From assembly GCA_022072225.1 (NCBI GenBank), contig JAJVIC010000010.1, forward strand, positions 62,001-126,000: a stretch of DNA of 64,000 nucleotides, given 5' to 3'. The position numbers were made by a program, and so were the translations under genes. Shown one piece after another: positions 7,790 to 16,730 of the stretch. Numbering within the stretch: the first letter of the stretch is position 1; every line of letters begins with the position of its first letter. The notes below the pieces were generated by a model, which was given only the letters and a program-made list of their open reading frames with translations, was not told where the DNA came from and did no database searches. The DNA is from Bacteroidia bacterium. GTDB taxonomy: Bacteria; Bacteroidota; Bacteroidia; SXHM01.

Positions 7790-8815
7790 TTATTTTACAA
7801 CAACAAATTGCTGAGTAATTTTTTCTTTACCTGTATCAATAGTAAAGAAATAAGTACCTGCTTCGAGGTTAGCTGTGTTGAAGCTGAACTGTTGATTTCC
7901 GCCTATCTGCATTCCTCTGTTTTTTGATTCAATAAGTTTACCATTGATATCATAAACATAGCTTGTTACCGGAGCTGTTTTATTTAGGTAATAATTTACC
8001 TGCATAATGTCTTTTACCGGATTAGGACTAAGTGTTAAGGTAATTTCGTTTTGAGTTTTATCGTTGATACCTACATTACCTGTTCCTAAAACAAGAATAT
8101 CATCAAGAGCAATCAGATTGTCATCAAAGCAGCGGTGTAAAAAACATACATGAATGCTCATACCTGCATAATCAGCTAAAGAAACTTCCCATTCTTGCAA
8201 TACACCGCGCTGGCGGGTAATATCTGCCGTGTCTATCTCTACAGAGGTATGACGAAATCCTTCTGAGAATGTATAAGTAGTAGTGTCTTCCAGATCGGTT
8301 GCATCTAAAAACTCTGCAAAAGTTGCAAGAGTATCGGTGAATTCATAATCTTCATTTCCGCCAACTGAAACTAAGACGTGGTAGCCATCAAGATAGCGCG
8401 GAGTTTGGAATGGTGCAGATTTCCAACGTAAAACCGCTTGATCATCTGCAATAAAGATTTTTGGTAATACCAAGTAATTCAAAACAGGGTTTACTGCATC
8501 CAATGTCCATGAGTTGCTTGCAATAACAACGTTATCAGAATCCGAGTAGGTTAACGGCATATAGTTGGTATCCTGATCAGCCCATGCAAGCGCAAGAAAC
8601 CATTCGTCAGGTCTGTCAGAGCCGCTTTGGTCTGCCAATCCGTCTAAATCATAGTTAACCCAGTTCGGCCATAGATTGTCTTCCGTTGGGAAACCGGTAA
8701 GAATGTAATCAATAGTATCGCCCTGAAAATTTTCAAATAAAAGTGTATCGTTCTGAGCTGAGGCCGAAAACACAGTTGCAATAATTAAACTGATGGAGGT
8801 AAAGAGTTTTTTCAT
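7790..8815 (-). CDS. Secreted choice-of-anchor-J / cleaved-adhesin-type protein with T9SS domain
   Basis: A 341-residue protein with signal peptide MKKLFTSISLIIATVFSASA. Residues 22-235 resemble the cleaved-adhesin (choice-of-anchor J) beta-jelly-roll: LLFENFQGDTI, W.NYDLDGLAD, ASNSWTLDAVNPVLNYLVLP and CFLHRCFDDNLIALDDILV. The C-terminus (255-341) is a type A sorting domain with LSPNPVKDIMQV, YDINGKLIE and GTYFFTID. It is probably carbohydrate- or protein-binding on the cell surface. Confidence 0.82.
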   Translation of the reverse strand: MKKLFTSISLIIATVFSASAQNDTLLFENFQGDTIDYILTGFPTEDNLWPNWVNYDLDGLADQSGSDRPDEWFLALAWADQDTNYMPLTYSDSDNVVIASNSWTLDAVNPVLNYLVLPKIFIADDQAVLRWKSAPFQTPRYLDGYHVLVSVGGNEDYEFTDTLATFAEFLDATDLEDTTTYTFSEGFRHTSVEIDTADITRQRGVLQEWEVSLADYAGMSIHVCFLHRCFDDNLIALDDILVLGTGNVGINDKTQNEITLTLSPNPVKDIMQVNYYLNKTAPVTSYVYDINGKLIESKNRGMQIGGNQQFSFNTANLEAGTYFFTIDTGKEKITQQFVVVK

Positions 8816-8880
8816 TTAATAGGTATTAGAAGTTAAAAATACAAAGGATAAAAATAGTGTTTTTTAAGACTGAAATAAAA

Positions 8881-8911
8881 AAGCCCTCACGTTTTTAAGG
8901 CGTGAGGACTT
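8881..8911 (-). terminator. Terminator after the 8934 gene
   Basis: Stem AAGCCCTCACG (8881-8891) with CGTGAGGACTT (8901-8911), one mismatch. Read on the minus strand it is followed by a run of T, so it terminates the gene that ends at 8934. Confidence 0.75.
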
Positions 8912-8933
8912 TCTAAATGTGTCGTTAGCCTTA

Positions 8934-9920
8934 TTATTTTGCTACAACTAGCTTTTTGGTAATTCTGTTGTTGTCAGCTTTTAAAGAGTAGTAGTAGGTA
9001 CCACTTGCAAGTTTCTCAGTTGTAAGGTTGATTGTGTGTTTTCCTTTGTTCTGAGCGCCTTCGTTCATTGAAATAACTTTTTTACCGGTTACATCATACA
9101 TTTCGAAAGTAACATTTGCATTGTTCTGAAGTTCGTATTGGATAGTAGTTTCAGCACCTGCAGGGTTTGGCTGGCTCTGACCTAATTTAATTCCGTCAAA
9201 GAAACCTTCGTCATCAATGCTTGCAGAACTGTTGTCAACTACAGGCCAGATAGCAAAGTCAATATCAAGCGGCCAAGCCTGAAACATGGTGTGCCAGGTA
9301 TTGTCGTCCCACTGTTCCCATGATAATTCTGTTTGACCAGCATCACCGTCAGCAGTTGCCACACATCCTACAGTATCACCGGCAGCAATAGTTGTAACAT
9401 CAAAACCTACTGCGAAATCGCCACCAACATAAAGTGGAGAAGGTAAAGCAGCTACAGTAAAGTTTCCTGCAGTGTCAATATCAGTAATAAATACATCAAC
9501 TGAGGCAAGTACTGTGTTTGGTGCACCTGTGGTAACAGGTCCTGCATCTACTGTTCCGGGACCATCAGCAGTGTAAACTTTTGCCACTACTTTTGAAGAT
9601 GAATTTCCTGAAGTGTTTTCTTTTGCTCCGAACCAGAAAAGTACTTCTTCAACCAATGTTCCTTGAGAAAGAAGGTAAACCTGTGCTTTCTGTTTGTCGC
9701 CATATCCGTTGTTACCAACTACATAACCGCCACCTTGTGAACCGTTCAAAGTTGGTGAACCTTGAAAAAATTCGTCAAGTCCAAGTGTATCGGTTGGTGT
9801 TCTTTCGCCTGTTGTAGCGCGGTCAAGGCGGCTGTTCAAAGGAACAGTGTTCGAAATTTTTTGTGCATTCGCCATTCCTGCAATTCCAAGTGCTAATGCA
9901 AGTGTGTAGAGTTTTTTCAT
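8934..9920 (-). CDS. Secreted T9SS cargo protein, 328 aa
   Basis: Signal peptide MKKLYTLALALGIAGMANA. The body (20-235) is Gly/Asp/Thr-rich and beta-like, with no recognised catalytic motif. The C-terminal sorting domain (245-328) shows LGQSQPNPAGAETTI, FEMYDVTGKKV and SGTYYYSLKAD. It lies in the same orientation as the choice-of-anchor-J gene but is separated from it by a terminator, so it is an independent unit. Confidence 0.82.
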   Translation of the reverse strand: MKKLYTLALALGIAGMANAQKISNTVPLNSRLDRATTGERTPTDTLGLDEFFQGSPTLNGSQGGGYVVGNNGYGDKQKAQVYLLSQGTLVEEVLFWFGAKENTSGNSSSKVVAKVYTADGPGTVDAGPVTTGAPNTVLASVDVFITDIDTAGNFTVAALPSPLYVGGDFAVGFDVTTIAAGDTVGCVATADGDAGQTELSWEQWDDNTWHTMFQAWPLDIDFAIWPVVDNSSASIDDEGFFDGIKLGQSQPNPAGAETTIQYELQNNANVTFEMYDVTGKKVISMNEGAQNKGKHTINLTTEKLASGTYYYSLKADNNRITKKLVVAK

Positions 9921-10021
9921 TTTTTAAAATTAAGGTTTATGAATTTGTGTGAATTATTTAACGCAAAATTAACATTTTTTATAACCTGAAAACGTTTTTT
10001 AACAAACGCTGTCAGATTAAT

Positions 10022-12910
10022 TTATATTGCCTGTTCTTCAGGCATATATTCTTCAATAGGCACACAAGAGCAAACTAAATTGCGATCGCCATACGCATTG
10101 TCAACACGGCTTACGGGAGGCCAGAATTTATGATCTGCAATCCATTTAAGAGGGTATGCAGCTTTGTTGCGAGAATAAGAATGTTGCCAGTTATCGCTTG
10201 TTACCTCTTTTGCGGTGTGGGGCGAATTTTTAAGAACGTTGTCATTGATATCAGCTTTACCCGAAGCAATTTCATCAATTTCTTTTTTAATGGAAATCAT
10301 GGCTTCGCAAAAACGGTCTAACTCTTCTTTTGATTCACTTTCCGTTGGTTCTATCATCAAAGTTCCTGCAACGGGGAAGGAAACGGTTGGAGCGTGAAAG
10401 CCATAATCCATGAGCCTTTTAGCAATATCTCCTGCTTCAACGTGTGAATCTTTTTTGAAGTCGCGGCAATCCAAAATCATTTCGTGTGCGCAATGCCCTT
10501 TGTTGCCCTGATACAAAACCGGATAATGTTTCTCTAATTTTGTTTTGATGTAGTTTGCATTGAGGATTGCAATTTTTGTTGAATCGGTAACTCCTTCTCC
10601 GCCTAACATTTTTATGTAGCCGTAAGAAATCAACAGTATAAGTGCGCTTCCCCAGGGCGCAGCAGAAACTGCATTGATTGCCTGACTTCCGCCTGTTTTT
10701 ACAACAGCATGTCCGGGTAAAAAAGGCGCAAGGTGAGCCGCAACACCAATTGGTCCCATGCCGGGACCGCCACCGCCATGTGGAATAGCAAAGGTTTTAT
10801 GCAAATTCAAATGGCAAACATCCGCACCGATATTTCCGGGAGAAGTTAATCCAACCTGTGCATTCATATTCGCACCATCCATATAAACTTGCCCGCCATT
10901 AGCATGAATAATTTTGTTGCACTCAATAATGGTTTCTTCAAACACACCGTGAGTAGATGGATACGTAACCATCAGGCAGGAAAGTTTGTCTTTGTGCTGT
11001 TCTGCTTTTGCTTTTAAGTCAGTGAGGTCAATGTTTCCATTGTCATCGCATTTTACAACTACTACTTCCATGCCCGCCATTACCGCGCTGGCAGGGTTGG
11101 TGCCATGTGCTGATTGAGGAATAAGAGAAATATTTCTGTGCGCATCGCCACGGCTCTCATGGTATTTTGCAATCACCATCAGCCCGGCATACTCGCCCTG
11201 CGCACCTGAATTGGGTTGTAATGAAACCGCTGCAAAGCCTGTGATTTCGCACAATGCTTTTTCCAGTTCATCAAAAACAATGTGATAACCTTTTGCCTGG
11301 TAAGCAGGAACAAAAGGATGCATGTTGGCAAACGAAGGATTGGTAATGGGATACAACTCACTTGCCGCATTCAGTTTCATGGTACATGAGCCTAGTGAAA
11401 TCATGGAATGTGTCAGCGACAAATCGCGGTTCTCCAGTTTTTTTATGTAGCGCATCATTTCTGATTCGCTGTGATAAGTATTGAAAACAGGATGCGTTAA
11501 AAATGAAGATGTGCGTGCAAGATTTCCGGAAACAGGTGATTTTATTCCGCTGGCAGAAACGCTTTCGGGCGCTTGCTTTCCGGCAGCTTCAGCCAAAACA
11601 GAAAGTATTGCGGCAACATCATTCAGTGAGGTGGTTTCATCTACACTAATTCCCAATTTATTGTTTTCGTCATAACGGAAATTGATGTGATTTTTTTCTG
11701 CAATTTCTTTTATTGCTGTCGGGTTGGTTTGCGCAGGAACAGAAAAGGTAAGCGTATCGAACCATGTTTTGTTTTCAATTTTGTAGCCGAGTTTTTCTAA
11801 TTCAGTTGCAAGCAGTGAAGTTAACGAATGTACATTTCCGGCAATGCGTTTCAATCCATCGGGACCATGGTAAACGGCATACATGCTTGCCATCACTGCC
11901 AACAAAGCCTGCGCTGTGCAGATGTTGGAAGTAGCTTTATCTCTGCGGATATGTTGTTCACGTGTTTGCAGCGCCATGCGCAAAGCAGAATTGCCGGCAG
12001 CATCAACTGAAACACCGATAATCCTTCCGGGCAAGCTGCGTTTAAATTCATCTTTAGTTGCAAAAAATGCAGCGTGCGGACCGCCATAGCCCATAGGAAC
12101 GCCCAGGCGCTGACTATTTCCAAGCACCACATCTGCGCCCCATTCTCCGGGAGGCGTTAATAAAACCAAACTCAGTAAGTCGGATGCAACGGCTACTTTA
12201 ATTCCTTTTGCTTGTGCGGTTTCGGTGAAGGTTTTGTAATCGTTCACGCTGCCATCAGCAGCAGGATATTGCAGCAATGCCCCAAATACATTATCATGGA
12301 AACTGAAATTTTTTTCATCTCCTACAATTAGTTCAATACCAAGCGGTTTACTGCGTGTACGCAACACATCTATGGTTTGCGGAAATGTATTTGCTGAAAC
12401 AAAAAACGCTTTTGCATCGCGTTGCTTCACTTCTTTTTCACGGGTATTATAAAACATGATCATTGCTTCGGCAGCTGCAGTAGCCTCATCCAGCAATGAT
12501 GCATTGGCCATTGGTAAGCCTGTTAAATCCGAAACCATGGTCTGGAAATTTAAAAGCGCTTCCAGTCTTCCCTGTGCAATCTCGGCCTGGTAAGGTGTGT
12601 AGGCAGTATACCAACCCGGATTTTCCAATACGTTTCTGCGGATGGCAGCAGGAATAATGGTGTTGTAATATCCCTGCCCGATATAGGTTTTAAAAACTTT
12701 GTTCTTCCCGCCCACTTCGTTGATGTGTGCAGCATAATCATACTCGCTCATAGGTGCCGGTAAATTCAGCGGCTTTTTAAGGCGGATACCTGCCGGAACG
12801 GTTTCGCTGATAAGGGTTTCGATTGAGTCAACGCCAATTACCGCCAGCATTTTTTCGGTGTCGGTTTTGCGAGGGCCGGTGTGGCGGTAGAAGAAAGAAT
12901 CTTGTGTCAT
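10022..12910 (-). CDS. gcvP: Glycine dehydrogenase (decarboxylating), P protein
   Basis: A 962-residue fused (alpha plus beta) P protein of the glycine cleavage system. It is the PLP enzyme that decarboxylates glycine and passes the aminomethyl group to the lipoyl arm of H protein. The PLP lysine lies in [19 protein letters not shown] around residue 705. The N-terminal half carries [20 protein letters not shown], and the C-terminal half carries [15 protein letters not shown] and SAAPWGSA, all classic. Length matches the E. coli-type single-chain enzyme. gcvT and gcvH are not in the window. A near-perfect promoter lies just upstream, and the short gap leaves no room for a glycine riboswitch. 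Confidence 0.97.
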   Translation of the reverse strand: MTQDSFFYRHTGPRKTDTEKMLAVIGVDSIETLISETVPAGIRLKKPLNLPAPMSEYDYAAHINEVGGKNKVFKTYIGQGYYNTIIPAAIRRNVLENPGWYTAYTPYQAEIAQGRLEALLNFQTMVSDLTGLPMANASLLDEATAAAEAMIMFYNTREKEVKQRDAKAFFVSANTFPQTIDVLRTRSKPLGIELIVGDEKNFSFHDNVFGALLQYPAADGSVNDYKTFTETAQAKGIKVAVASDLLSLVLLTPPGEWGADVVLGNSQRLGVPMGYGGPHAAFFATKDEFKRSLPGRIIGVSVDAAGNSALRMALQTREQHIRRDKATSNICTAQALLAVMASMYAVYHGPDGLKRIAGNVHSLTSLLATELEKLGYKIENKTWFDTLTFSVPAQTNPTAIKEIAEKNHINFRYDENNKLGISVDETTSLNDVAAILSVLAEAAGKQAPESVSASGIKSPVSGNLARTSSFLTHPVFNTYHSESEMMRYIKKLENRDLSLTHSMISLGSCTMKLNAASELYPITNPSFANMHPFVPAYQAKGYHIVFDELEKALCEITGFAAVSLQPNSGAQGEYAGLMVIAKYHESRGDAHRNISLIPQSAHGTNPASAVMAGMEVVVVKCDDNGNIDLTDLKAKAEQHKDKLSCLMVTYPSTHGVFEETIIECNKIIHANGGQVYMDGANMNAQVGLTSPGNIGADVCHLNLHKTFAIPHGGGGPGMGPIGVAAHLAPFLPGHAVVKTGGSQAINAVSAAPWGSALILLISYGYIKMLGGEGVTDSTKIAILNANYIKTKLEKHYPVLYQGNKGHCAHEMILDCRDFKKDSHVEAGDIAKRLMDYGFHAPTVSFPVAGTLMIEPTESESKEELDRFCEAMISIKKEIDEIASGKADINDNVLKNSPHTAKEVTSDNWQHSYSRNKAAYPLKWIADHKFWPPVSRVDNAYGDRNLVCSCVPIEEYMPEEQAI

Positions 12911-12939
12911 TTTAGGGTAGGGGATTTTGAAAAACTGCG

Positions 12940-12969
12940 CAAAGATAGATTTTAGTTACCTACAACAAA
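12940..12969 (-). promoter_or_regulatory. Promoter of gcvP
   Basis: On the minus strand TTTG (12966-12969) is followed after 18 bp by TATCTTTG (12940-12947). Both elements match the TTTG / TAnnTTTG consensus exactly. The predicted leader is about 25 nt. Confidence 0.6.
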
Positions 12970-12998
12970 TAGCATAAAAAAGTGTTTTTCAACAGCAT

Positions 12999-14264
12999 TT
13001 AAACCACACTCGGTGTACTCTTGTCGTACATATCCTTCACCGAGCCGAAACCGATAACATCGCTCATAATATTATCGTCATTCAGTTCAATTGCTTTCAG
13101 CAGTTTGTCGTAGCCGAATTTGTCTTTCAGGTTGTAAACGGTTTGGCGCAGTTTGTCCTGTTTTACGGTGTCTTCAAATAAATCAAGTATCAGTGCATCG
13201 GAAGGCACAAACTTAGAAACCGTTACGCCCATTGCCGAAATGTGGGTATTAATCAGCGTATCAGAATGATGCGTTTCGCGGAATTTTTGCATACGCGCTT
13301 TAATGAGGTCCAGAATTTTTGTGCCTTCCTGCACGGGGCTTCCGGCATGAATGCGGTCGCTCCACACTTTGTTGTCTTCGTAGTTGATGAATACGGTTAT
13401 GTCTTTTGCATATACGCCCTGACCTACCATGCGTTTCTCCAGCATCATGCATAAAGAGACGAGCAGGTTTTCCATCGTTTGCACATTCTGCCGCTGCGAA
13501 ACCGATACCTGGCGCATGGCCTGCATGGTTTTGTATTCGTGAAAATCAATATCGGCTTCTATAAAATTAAGGCGCTGATGCCAGTAGATGCCTACCACAC
13601 TTTTGAGGGCAGCACGTAATTTATCGGCCGAGGCATAGCGCAGTTCCAGCGGAGTTTTTATTCCTGCCTTAATGAGTTGGGCCGACAAGCCCCCTGCAAT
13701 TCCGGGCAAATCGGTAAGCTGCAGTTTGGAAAGAACTTCATCAATGTTTTCAGGAAAAATGGTAACCAGTCCATCGGGTTTTTGCAAATCAGTAGCCAGC
13801 TTGGCAAGAAAAGCGTTGGGTGCAATGCCTATGCTGCATTGCAGGTAATCGCCCACTTCTTTGCGGATGCGCTGCTTTATTTCACGGGCCAGTTTAAGCG
13901 GGTCTTTATATACATGGCGGTAGGTGCTGAGGTCAACAATGGCTTCGTCAATGCTTTTGGGATACACCTCTTCGCAATAGCTGCGCAGAATTTTCATGAT
14001 GCCGATGTGAAACTCGCGGTAGCGGGGCGGGTGTGTTTCTAAGGGAATTATATCGGGGCAAAGTTTTACCGCCTCATTTAAGCGCATGCCTGTTTTTACG
14101 CCAAACTTTTTTGCCTCTATGCTGGGGGCTATTACACAACCGTATTTGCCGGGATACACGCATACCGCCACCGGACGGTTGCGCAAATAAAAATTTACCT
14201 GCTGCTCGCAGGTTGCAAAAAAGCTGTTCATGTCTATGAACAGGATGAGGTTGTTGGATTGCAT
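12999..14264 (-). CDS. dinB: Y-family DNA polymerase (Pol IV / DinB type)
   Basis: A 421-residue translesion polymerase. The palm contains Asp11 in LFIDMNSFFA and Asp106-Glu107 in PKSIDEAIVD, the three metal ligands. An HhH fingers/thumb region (LTDLPGIAGGL, around 178) and a C-terminal little-finger domain (235-360) follow. The motif DMN replaces the more common DMD of E. coli Pol IV, so the residue two after the first Asp is Asn13. The roughly 50-residue C-terminal extension lacks a clear clamp-binding motif. It is transcribed towards gcvP, with the tRNA-Ser gene upstream. Confidence 0.9.
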   Translation of the reverse strand: MQSNNLILFIDMNSFFATCEQQVNFYLRNRPVAVCVYPGKYGCVIAPSIEAKKFGVKTGMRLNEAVKLCPDIIPLETHPPRYREFHIGIMKILRSYCEEVYPKSIDEAIVDLSTYRHVYKDPLKLAREIKQRIRKEVGDYLQCSIGIAPNAFLAKLATDLQKPDGLVTIFPENIDEVLSKLQLTDLPGIAGGLSAQLIKAGIKTPLELRYASADKLRAALKSVVGIYWHQRLNFIEADIDFHEYKTMQAMRQVSVSQRQNVQTMENLLVSLCMMLEKRMVGQGVYAKDITVFINYEDNKVWSDRIHAGSPVQEGTKILDLIKARMQKFRETHHSDTLINTHISAMGVTVSKFVPSDALILDLFEDTVKQDKLRQTVYNLKDKFGYDKLLKAIELNDDNIMSDVIGFGSVKDMYDKSTPSVV

Positions 14265-14305
14265 TGGTGAAACGAAAATACCCTTTTTATTTTTTTTAAA
14301 AGCTA

Positions 14306-14335
14306 AAAGGCGTTACCATTTCTGATAACGCCTTT
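14306..14335 (-). terminator. Terminator downstream of tRNA-Ser
   Basis: AAAGGCGTTA (14306-14315) pairs perfectly with TAACGCCTTT (14326-14335) around a 10-nt loop. On the minus strand it lies 27 bp after the tRNA 3' end and is followed by a T-rich tract, so it terminates the tRNA transcript before dinB. Confidence 0.8.
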
Positions 14336-14360
14336 AAATCTCTTACGTAAAATTAAAGAA

Positions 14361-14446
<86 letters not shown>

Positions 14447-14461
14447 GAGGGCAAAAGTAGA

Positions 14462-14525
14462 ATCCCGAAGGGATTAAAGGTTTATAGATATTTAATCACG
14501 GTAGACCATCGATGCCGAAGGCATC
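14462..14525 (+). repeat. Left REP pair of the transposase unit
   Basis: Two palindromic words, ATCCCGAAGGGAT and GATGCCGAAGGCATC, separated by TTAAAGGTTTATAGA and about 20 bp of spacer. The inner palindrome ends three bases before the transposase stop codon. Confidence 0.8.
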
Positions 14526-14528
14526 GCA

Positions 14529-14993
14529 CTATTCAATCCAATCAAATAAAAATTGGTCTTTATATTCTACATTAAACTTTTTAAGGAAGTCAACATATTC
14601 TTCTTTAAATGATTTTGTTTTATGATGCGTCTTTTGATTCATAATATATCCAATTACATTGTCTAATTGTGAATGGCTGTATGAAAATGCGCCATAACCT
14701 TCTTGCCAATTGAATTTGAATTTTGAAAGATTCTTTTCATTAATAAATTCGTTTGATGATTTCTTTACTTCTCTTACTAAATCCGAAAGACAACAAGATG
14801 GTTTCATTCCTATCAGAAAATGTATGTGGTCGGGCATGCCATTTATTGCAAGCATCTTTTGTTCTTTATTTCTGACAATACCTGTAATGTATTCATACAG
14901 GCGCTCCTCCCAGTCATGTGCAATTAAACTTTCTCTTCCTTTTACTGCAAATACAATTTGGATATAAATCTGTGAGTACGTTCCTGCTGCCAT
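14529..14993 (-). CDS. IS200/REP-associated (Y1) transposase
   Basis: A 154-residue HUH/Y1 single-strand transposase. The metal-binding HUH motif is His56-Ile-His58 in MPDHIHFLIG. The catalytic Tyr116 lies in VIGYIMNQKTHHK, followed by the family signature SFKEEYVDFLKKF. Length matches IS200 TnpA and RAYT proteins. There is no TnpB partner. The reading frame is intact. Mirror-image palindromes on both sides favour a RAYT (a domesticated type that moves REP sequences) over an ordinary IS200. Confidence 0.92.
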   Translation of the reverse strand: MAAGTYSQIYIQIVFAVKGRESLIAHDWEERLYEYITGIVRNKEQKMLAINGMPDHIHFLIGMKPSCCLSDLVREVKKSSNEFINEKNLSKFKFNWQEGYGAFSYSHSQLDNVIGYIMNQKTHHKTKSFKEEYVDFLKKFNVEYKDQFLFDWIE

Positions 14994-15024
14994 AGGATAT
15001 AATTTTTGATTTTAGTAAATGTAT

Positions 15025-15088
15025 GATGCCTTCGGCATCAAAAATCAGGGCTGGTATTTTTTCTATAAACCTTTTATCCCTTCGGGAT
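15025..15088 (-). repeat. Right REP pair of the transposase unit
   Basis: Reverse complement of the left end: GATGCCTTCGGCATC (15025-15039) then TCTATAAACCTTTTATCCC leading into ATCCCTTCGGGAT (15076-15088). It lies 11 bp before the stop of the nuclease gene. Confidence 0.8.
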
Positions 15089-15098
15089 ATTGTAATAC

Positions 15099-16127
15099 TT
15101 ACTTACGTGATTCAATTAATTTAATTGAACGATTTAATTGCAAAAGCAAAACTGCTTGAATACCTTTAGGTGTGATATAATATTCATTTTTTACTCTTGC
15201 TAAAAACTCTAATTCACAGCAATAGTTTGAAAAAATATAGGTTGCTGTCTCCTTAGATTTAGCAGCTTTCCAAGTTTCGGTTTTGCCAACTGATTTTACA
15301 AAATAATCCTTCACCGCTTCTTTAGGAACAGGGTAAGAGTTTTTTGAAAGAATAAAAACCGTTTCTACCAAAGAGAACATTGAATAAGTTACAGAAGAAT
15401 AGAAAGGGTTTTCTTTTATAAATCCAGAAATCAATTCAATTTGTTCTTGGTTTAGCCTATCATCAACAATCATTTCACCTAATGCAACGAATTGGTTTCC
15501 TAATTCTGTTAAAAAAAAAGTGTTTTCGAATTTGCCTGCTAAATTCAAGAGTTGTGCAATAGATATTTTATTTCGTATTGTTTTCTCTGACCTGTTTTCG
15601 AGCTTACAAATTTCTTTTATTGACAAGCCTTCAGAAAGATAACTCAATGTATTTTTGATTAGCCCTAATCTAACAACACCATAATCTCCTGATTGGATTT
15701 TTAAAAAAGTAGAAAGCTCTTTAAAATTCTCATAGTATCTTGATAAGACAATTTCAGGTTTATAGACCAAAAGCTGAATGCCTTGTTCTACACACATTTT
15801 ATAATCATTATCCTTTGCCGAAGTAACAACAATAATTTTTTTAAGCTTTGCTTTAATTAATCTGTTTTGCTTCTGAAGTTCTACTAAATCGCTCTCGTAA
15901 TTATTAATCTGGGTAATAATATCTTTATAAAAAGGAACGATTTTGAGTTCAATTAAAAGCATTTCATCTTTATAGAGATAAAGCATGTCAAGCTTACCAG
16001 ATGGAACTATTTTTTGTCTCGCAATTAAGTTTAAATCTGAATAAGTAAGTGATAAGACTTCTGATAAAATAGATTTATCAGAAGTGAGAATATCTTCAAT
16101 AATTCTTTCTGAAATAGAATTATCCAT
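15099..16127 (-). CDS. PD-(D/E)XK (RecB/NucS-like) nuclease with C-terminal winged-helix region
   Basis: A 342-residue protein. Residues 40-80 carry a nuclease signature: Asp47 in SGKLDMLYL, Glu60-Leu-Lys62 in LLIELKIV and Gln73-x3-Tyr77 in ITQINNYESD. This is the D, ExK, QxxxY order of RecB-like nucleases and NucS/DUF91-type domains. Residues 150-200 form a helix-turn-helix (SIKEICKLENRSEKTIRNKI), and the rest looks like one or two winged helices (FFLTELGNQF, YYITPKGIQA). Its start overlaps the stop of the 69-codon gene by 8 bp (ATGGATAA), implying translational coupling. Candidate DNA-targeting effector, or restriction or repair enzyme. No methyltransferase is nearby. Confidence 0.75.
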   Translation of the reverse strand: MDNSISERIIEDILTSDKSILSEVLSLTYSDLNLIARQKIVPSGKLDMLYLYKDEMLLIELKIVPFYKDIITQINNYESDLVELQKQNRLIKAKLKKIIVVTSAKDNDYKMCVEQGIQLLVYKPEIVLSRYYENFKELSTFLKIQSGDYGVVRLGLIKNTLSYLSEGLSIKEICKLENRSEKTIRNKISIAQLLNLAGKFENTFFLTELGNQFVALGEMIVDDRLNQEQIELISGFIKENPFYSSVTYSMFSLVETVFILSKNSYPVPKEAVKDYFVKSVGKTETWKAAKSKETATYIFSNYCCELEFLARVKNEYYITPKGIQAVLLLQLNRSIKLIESRK

Positions 16128-16329
16128 TGATATAAGGATAAAATTTCTTTTCTGAGGATAATTTCAATTCTTCTACAAATAACTTAGAAACGACATCTCT
16201 TACTTCTCCAATCATTTCAATATCCCATTCAATTTCTTTCTCTGATGGATTTATGGTTTGCAATAATTCAAAAATAGAATTATCAACCAAGTCTTGTCTT
16301 TCAAGTTCTCTTTTAGTTAATTGCTTCAT
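16120..16329 (-). CDS. Small acidic partner protein (69 aa) coupled to the nuclease
   Basis: A 69-residue helical protein, MKQLTKRELERQDLVDNSIF then acidic IEWDIEMIGEVRDVVSKLF, ending YPYING. No domain recognised. The 8-bp overlap with the nuclease start shows translational coupling. Small size, position directly before an effector and charged composition are what one expects of an antitoxin, inhibitor or specificity subunit, but this is inference. Its own promoter-like sequence lies immediately upstream. Confidence 0.65.
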   Translation of the reverse strand: MKQLTKRELERQDLVDNSIFELLQTINPSEKEIEWDIEMIGEVRDVVSKLFVEELKLSSEKKFYPYING

Positions 16330-16333
16330 TTGT

Positions 16334-16364
16334 CAAAAATAATTTTTAGTTAATAGAACATCAA
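16334..16364 (-). promoter_or_regulatory. Promoter of the nuclease pair, placed for a leaderless or near-leaderless mRNA
   Basis: On the minus strand TTG (16362-16364) lies 20 bp before TATTTTTG (16334-16341), a full TAnnTTTG match. Only four bases separate that element from the ATG of the 69-codon gene, so transcription should begin at or next to the start codon. This makes the nuclease pair an independent unit from the XRE gene upstream. Confidence 0.5.
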
Positions 16365-16371
16365 CATTTGT

Positions 16372-16713
16372 TTATAATTTTTCCTTCCCCCTCCCCAACA
16401 TCTCCTCAATCTCCTGTGCCGTCATATTTTTCACCGCCTGCGTTATATCGGGTATTTCTTTTTTGCGGATAATCTGTAAGGTGTTTTCGGGATAATCATC
16501 TGCGGGTTCATCGGGTGTCCAGCTAAAAAGGTCGTTGGGGGTGCAGCGCAGCAGTTTGCACAAAATCTCGATGTGCTTTGTTACAAAGCGGTGTTTTTTG
16601 CCGCTCAGGTATTCCTGTGCCACATAATTGCTGATGCCGGCTTTGCGCAAGGCAGTGTTGGGCGACTTTATACCGCGCAGGCGGCAGAGTTCTTTGATGT
16701 TAAGTGTTATCAT
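16372..16713 (-). CDS. XRE-family helix-turn-helix regulator
   Basis: A 113-residue DNA-binding protein. Residues 1-65 form a Cro/C1-type HTH (LNIKELCRLRGIKSPNTALR, then NYVAQEYLSGKKHRFVTKHIEILCKLLRCTPNDLF). Residues 70-113 form an acidic then helical tail (MTAQEIEEMLGRGKEKL). It lies 17 bp after a small membrane-protein gene and 42 bp before the nuclease pair on the same strand. That position suggests control of the pair or of its own operon. Confidence 0.85.
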   Translation of the reverse strand: MITLNIKELCRLRGIKSPNTALRKAGISNYVAQEYLSGKKHRFVTKHIEILCKLLRCTPNDLFSWTPDEPADDYPENTLQIIRKKEIPDITQAVKNMTAQEIEEMLGRGKEKL

Positions 16714-16730
16714 AACAACGTATTATAGAT

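Larger units (their letters stand above)
14462..15088 (-). mobile_element. REP-associated tyrosine transposase unit with nested inverted palindromes
   Basis: The transposase gene at 14529-14993 is bracketed by mirror-image ends. Outer: ATCCCGAAGGGAT at 14462-14474 is the exact reverse complement of 15076-15088. Next inward: TTAAAGGTTTATAGA on the left mirrors TCTATAAACCTTTTA on the right. Inner: GATGCCGAAGGCATC at 14511-14525 is the exact reverse complement of 15025-15039. Each 13-15-mer is itself a near-palindrome (CCGAAGG or CCTTCGG core), as in bacterial REP/BIME elements carried by RAYT transposases. I infer that the whole 627-bp block is one REP-type unit. Confidence 0.8.

Noticed and set aside
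12911-12998. Glycine riboswitch upstream of gcvP
   Set aside because: Only 88 bp separate gcvP from dinB, and they contain a full promoter with a leader of about 25 nt, too short for the aptamer.
13677-14042. 121-codon frame antisense to dinB
   Set aside because: The polymerase frame on the other strand has all catalytic motifs; the antisense frame has no recognisable features.
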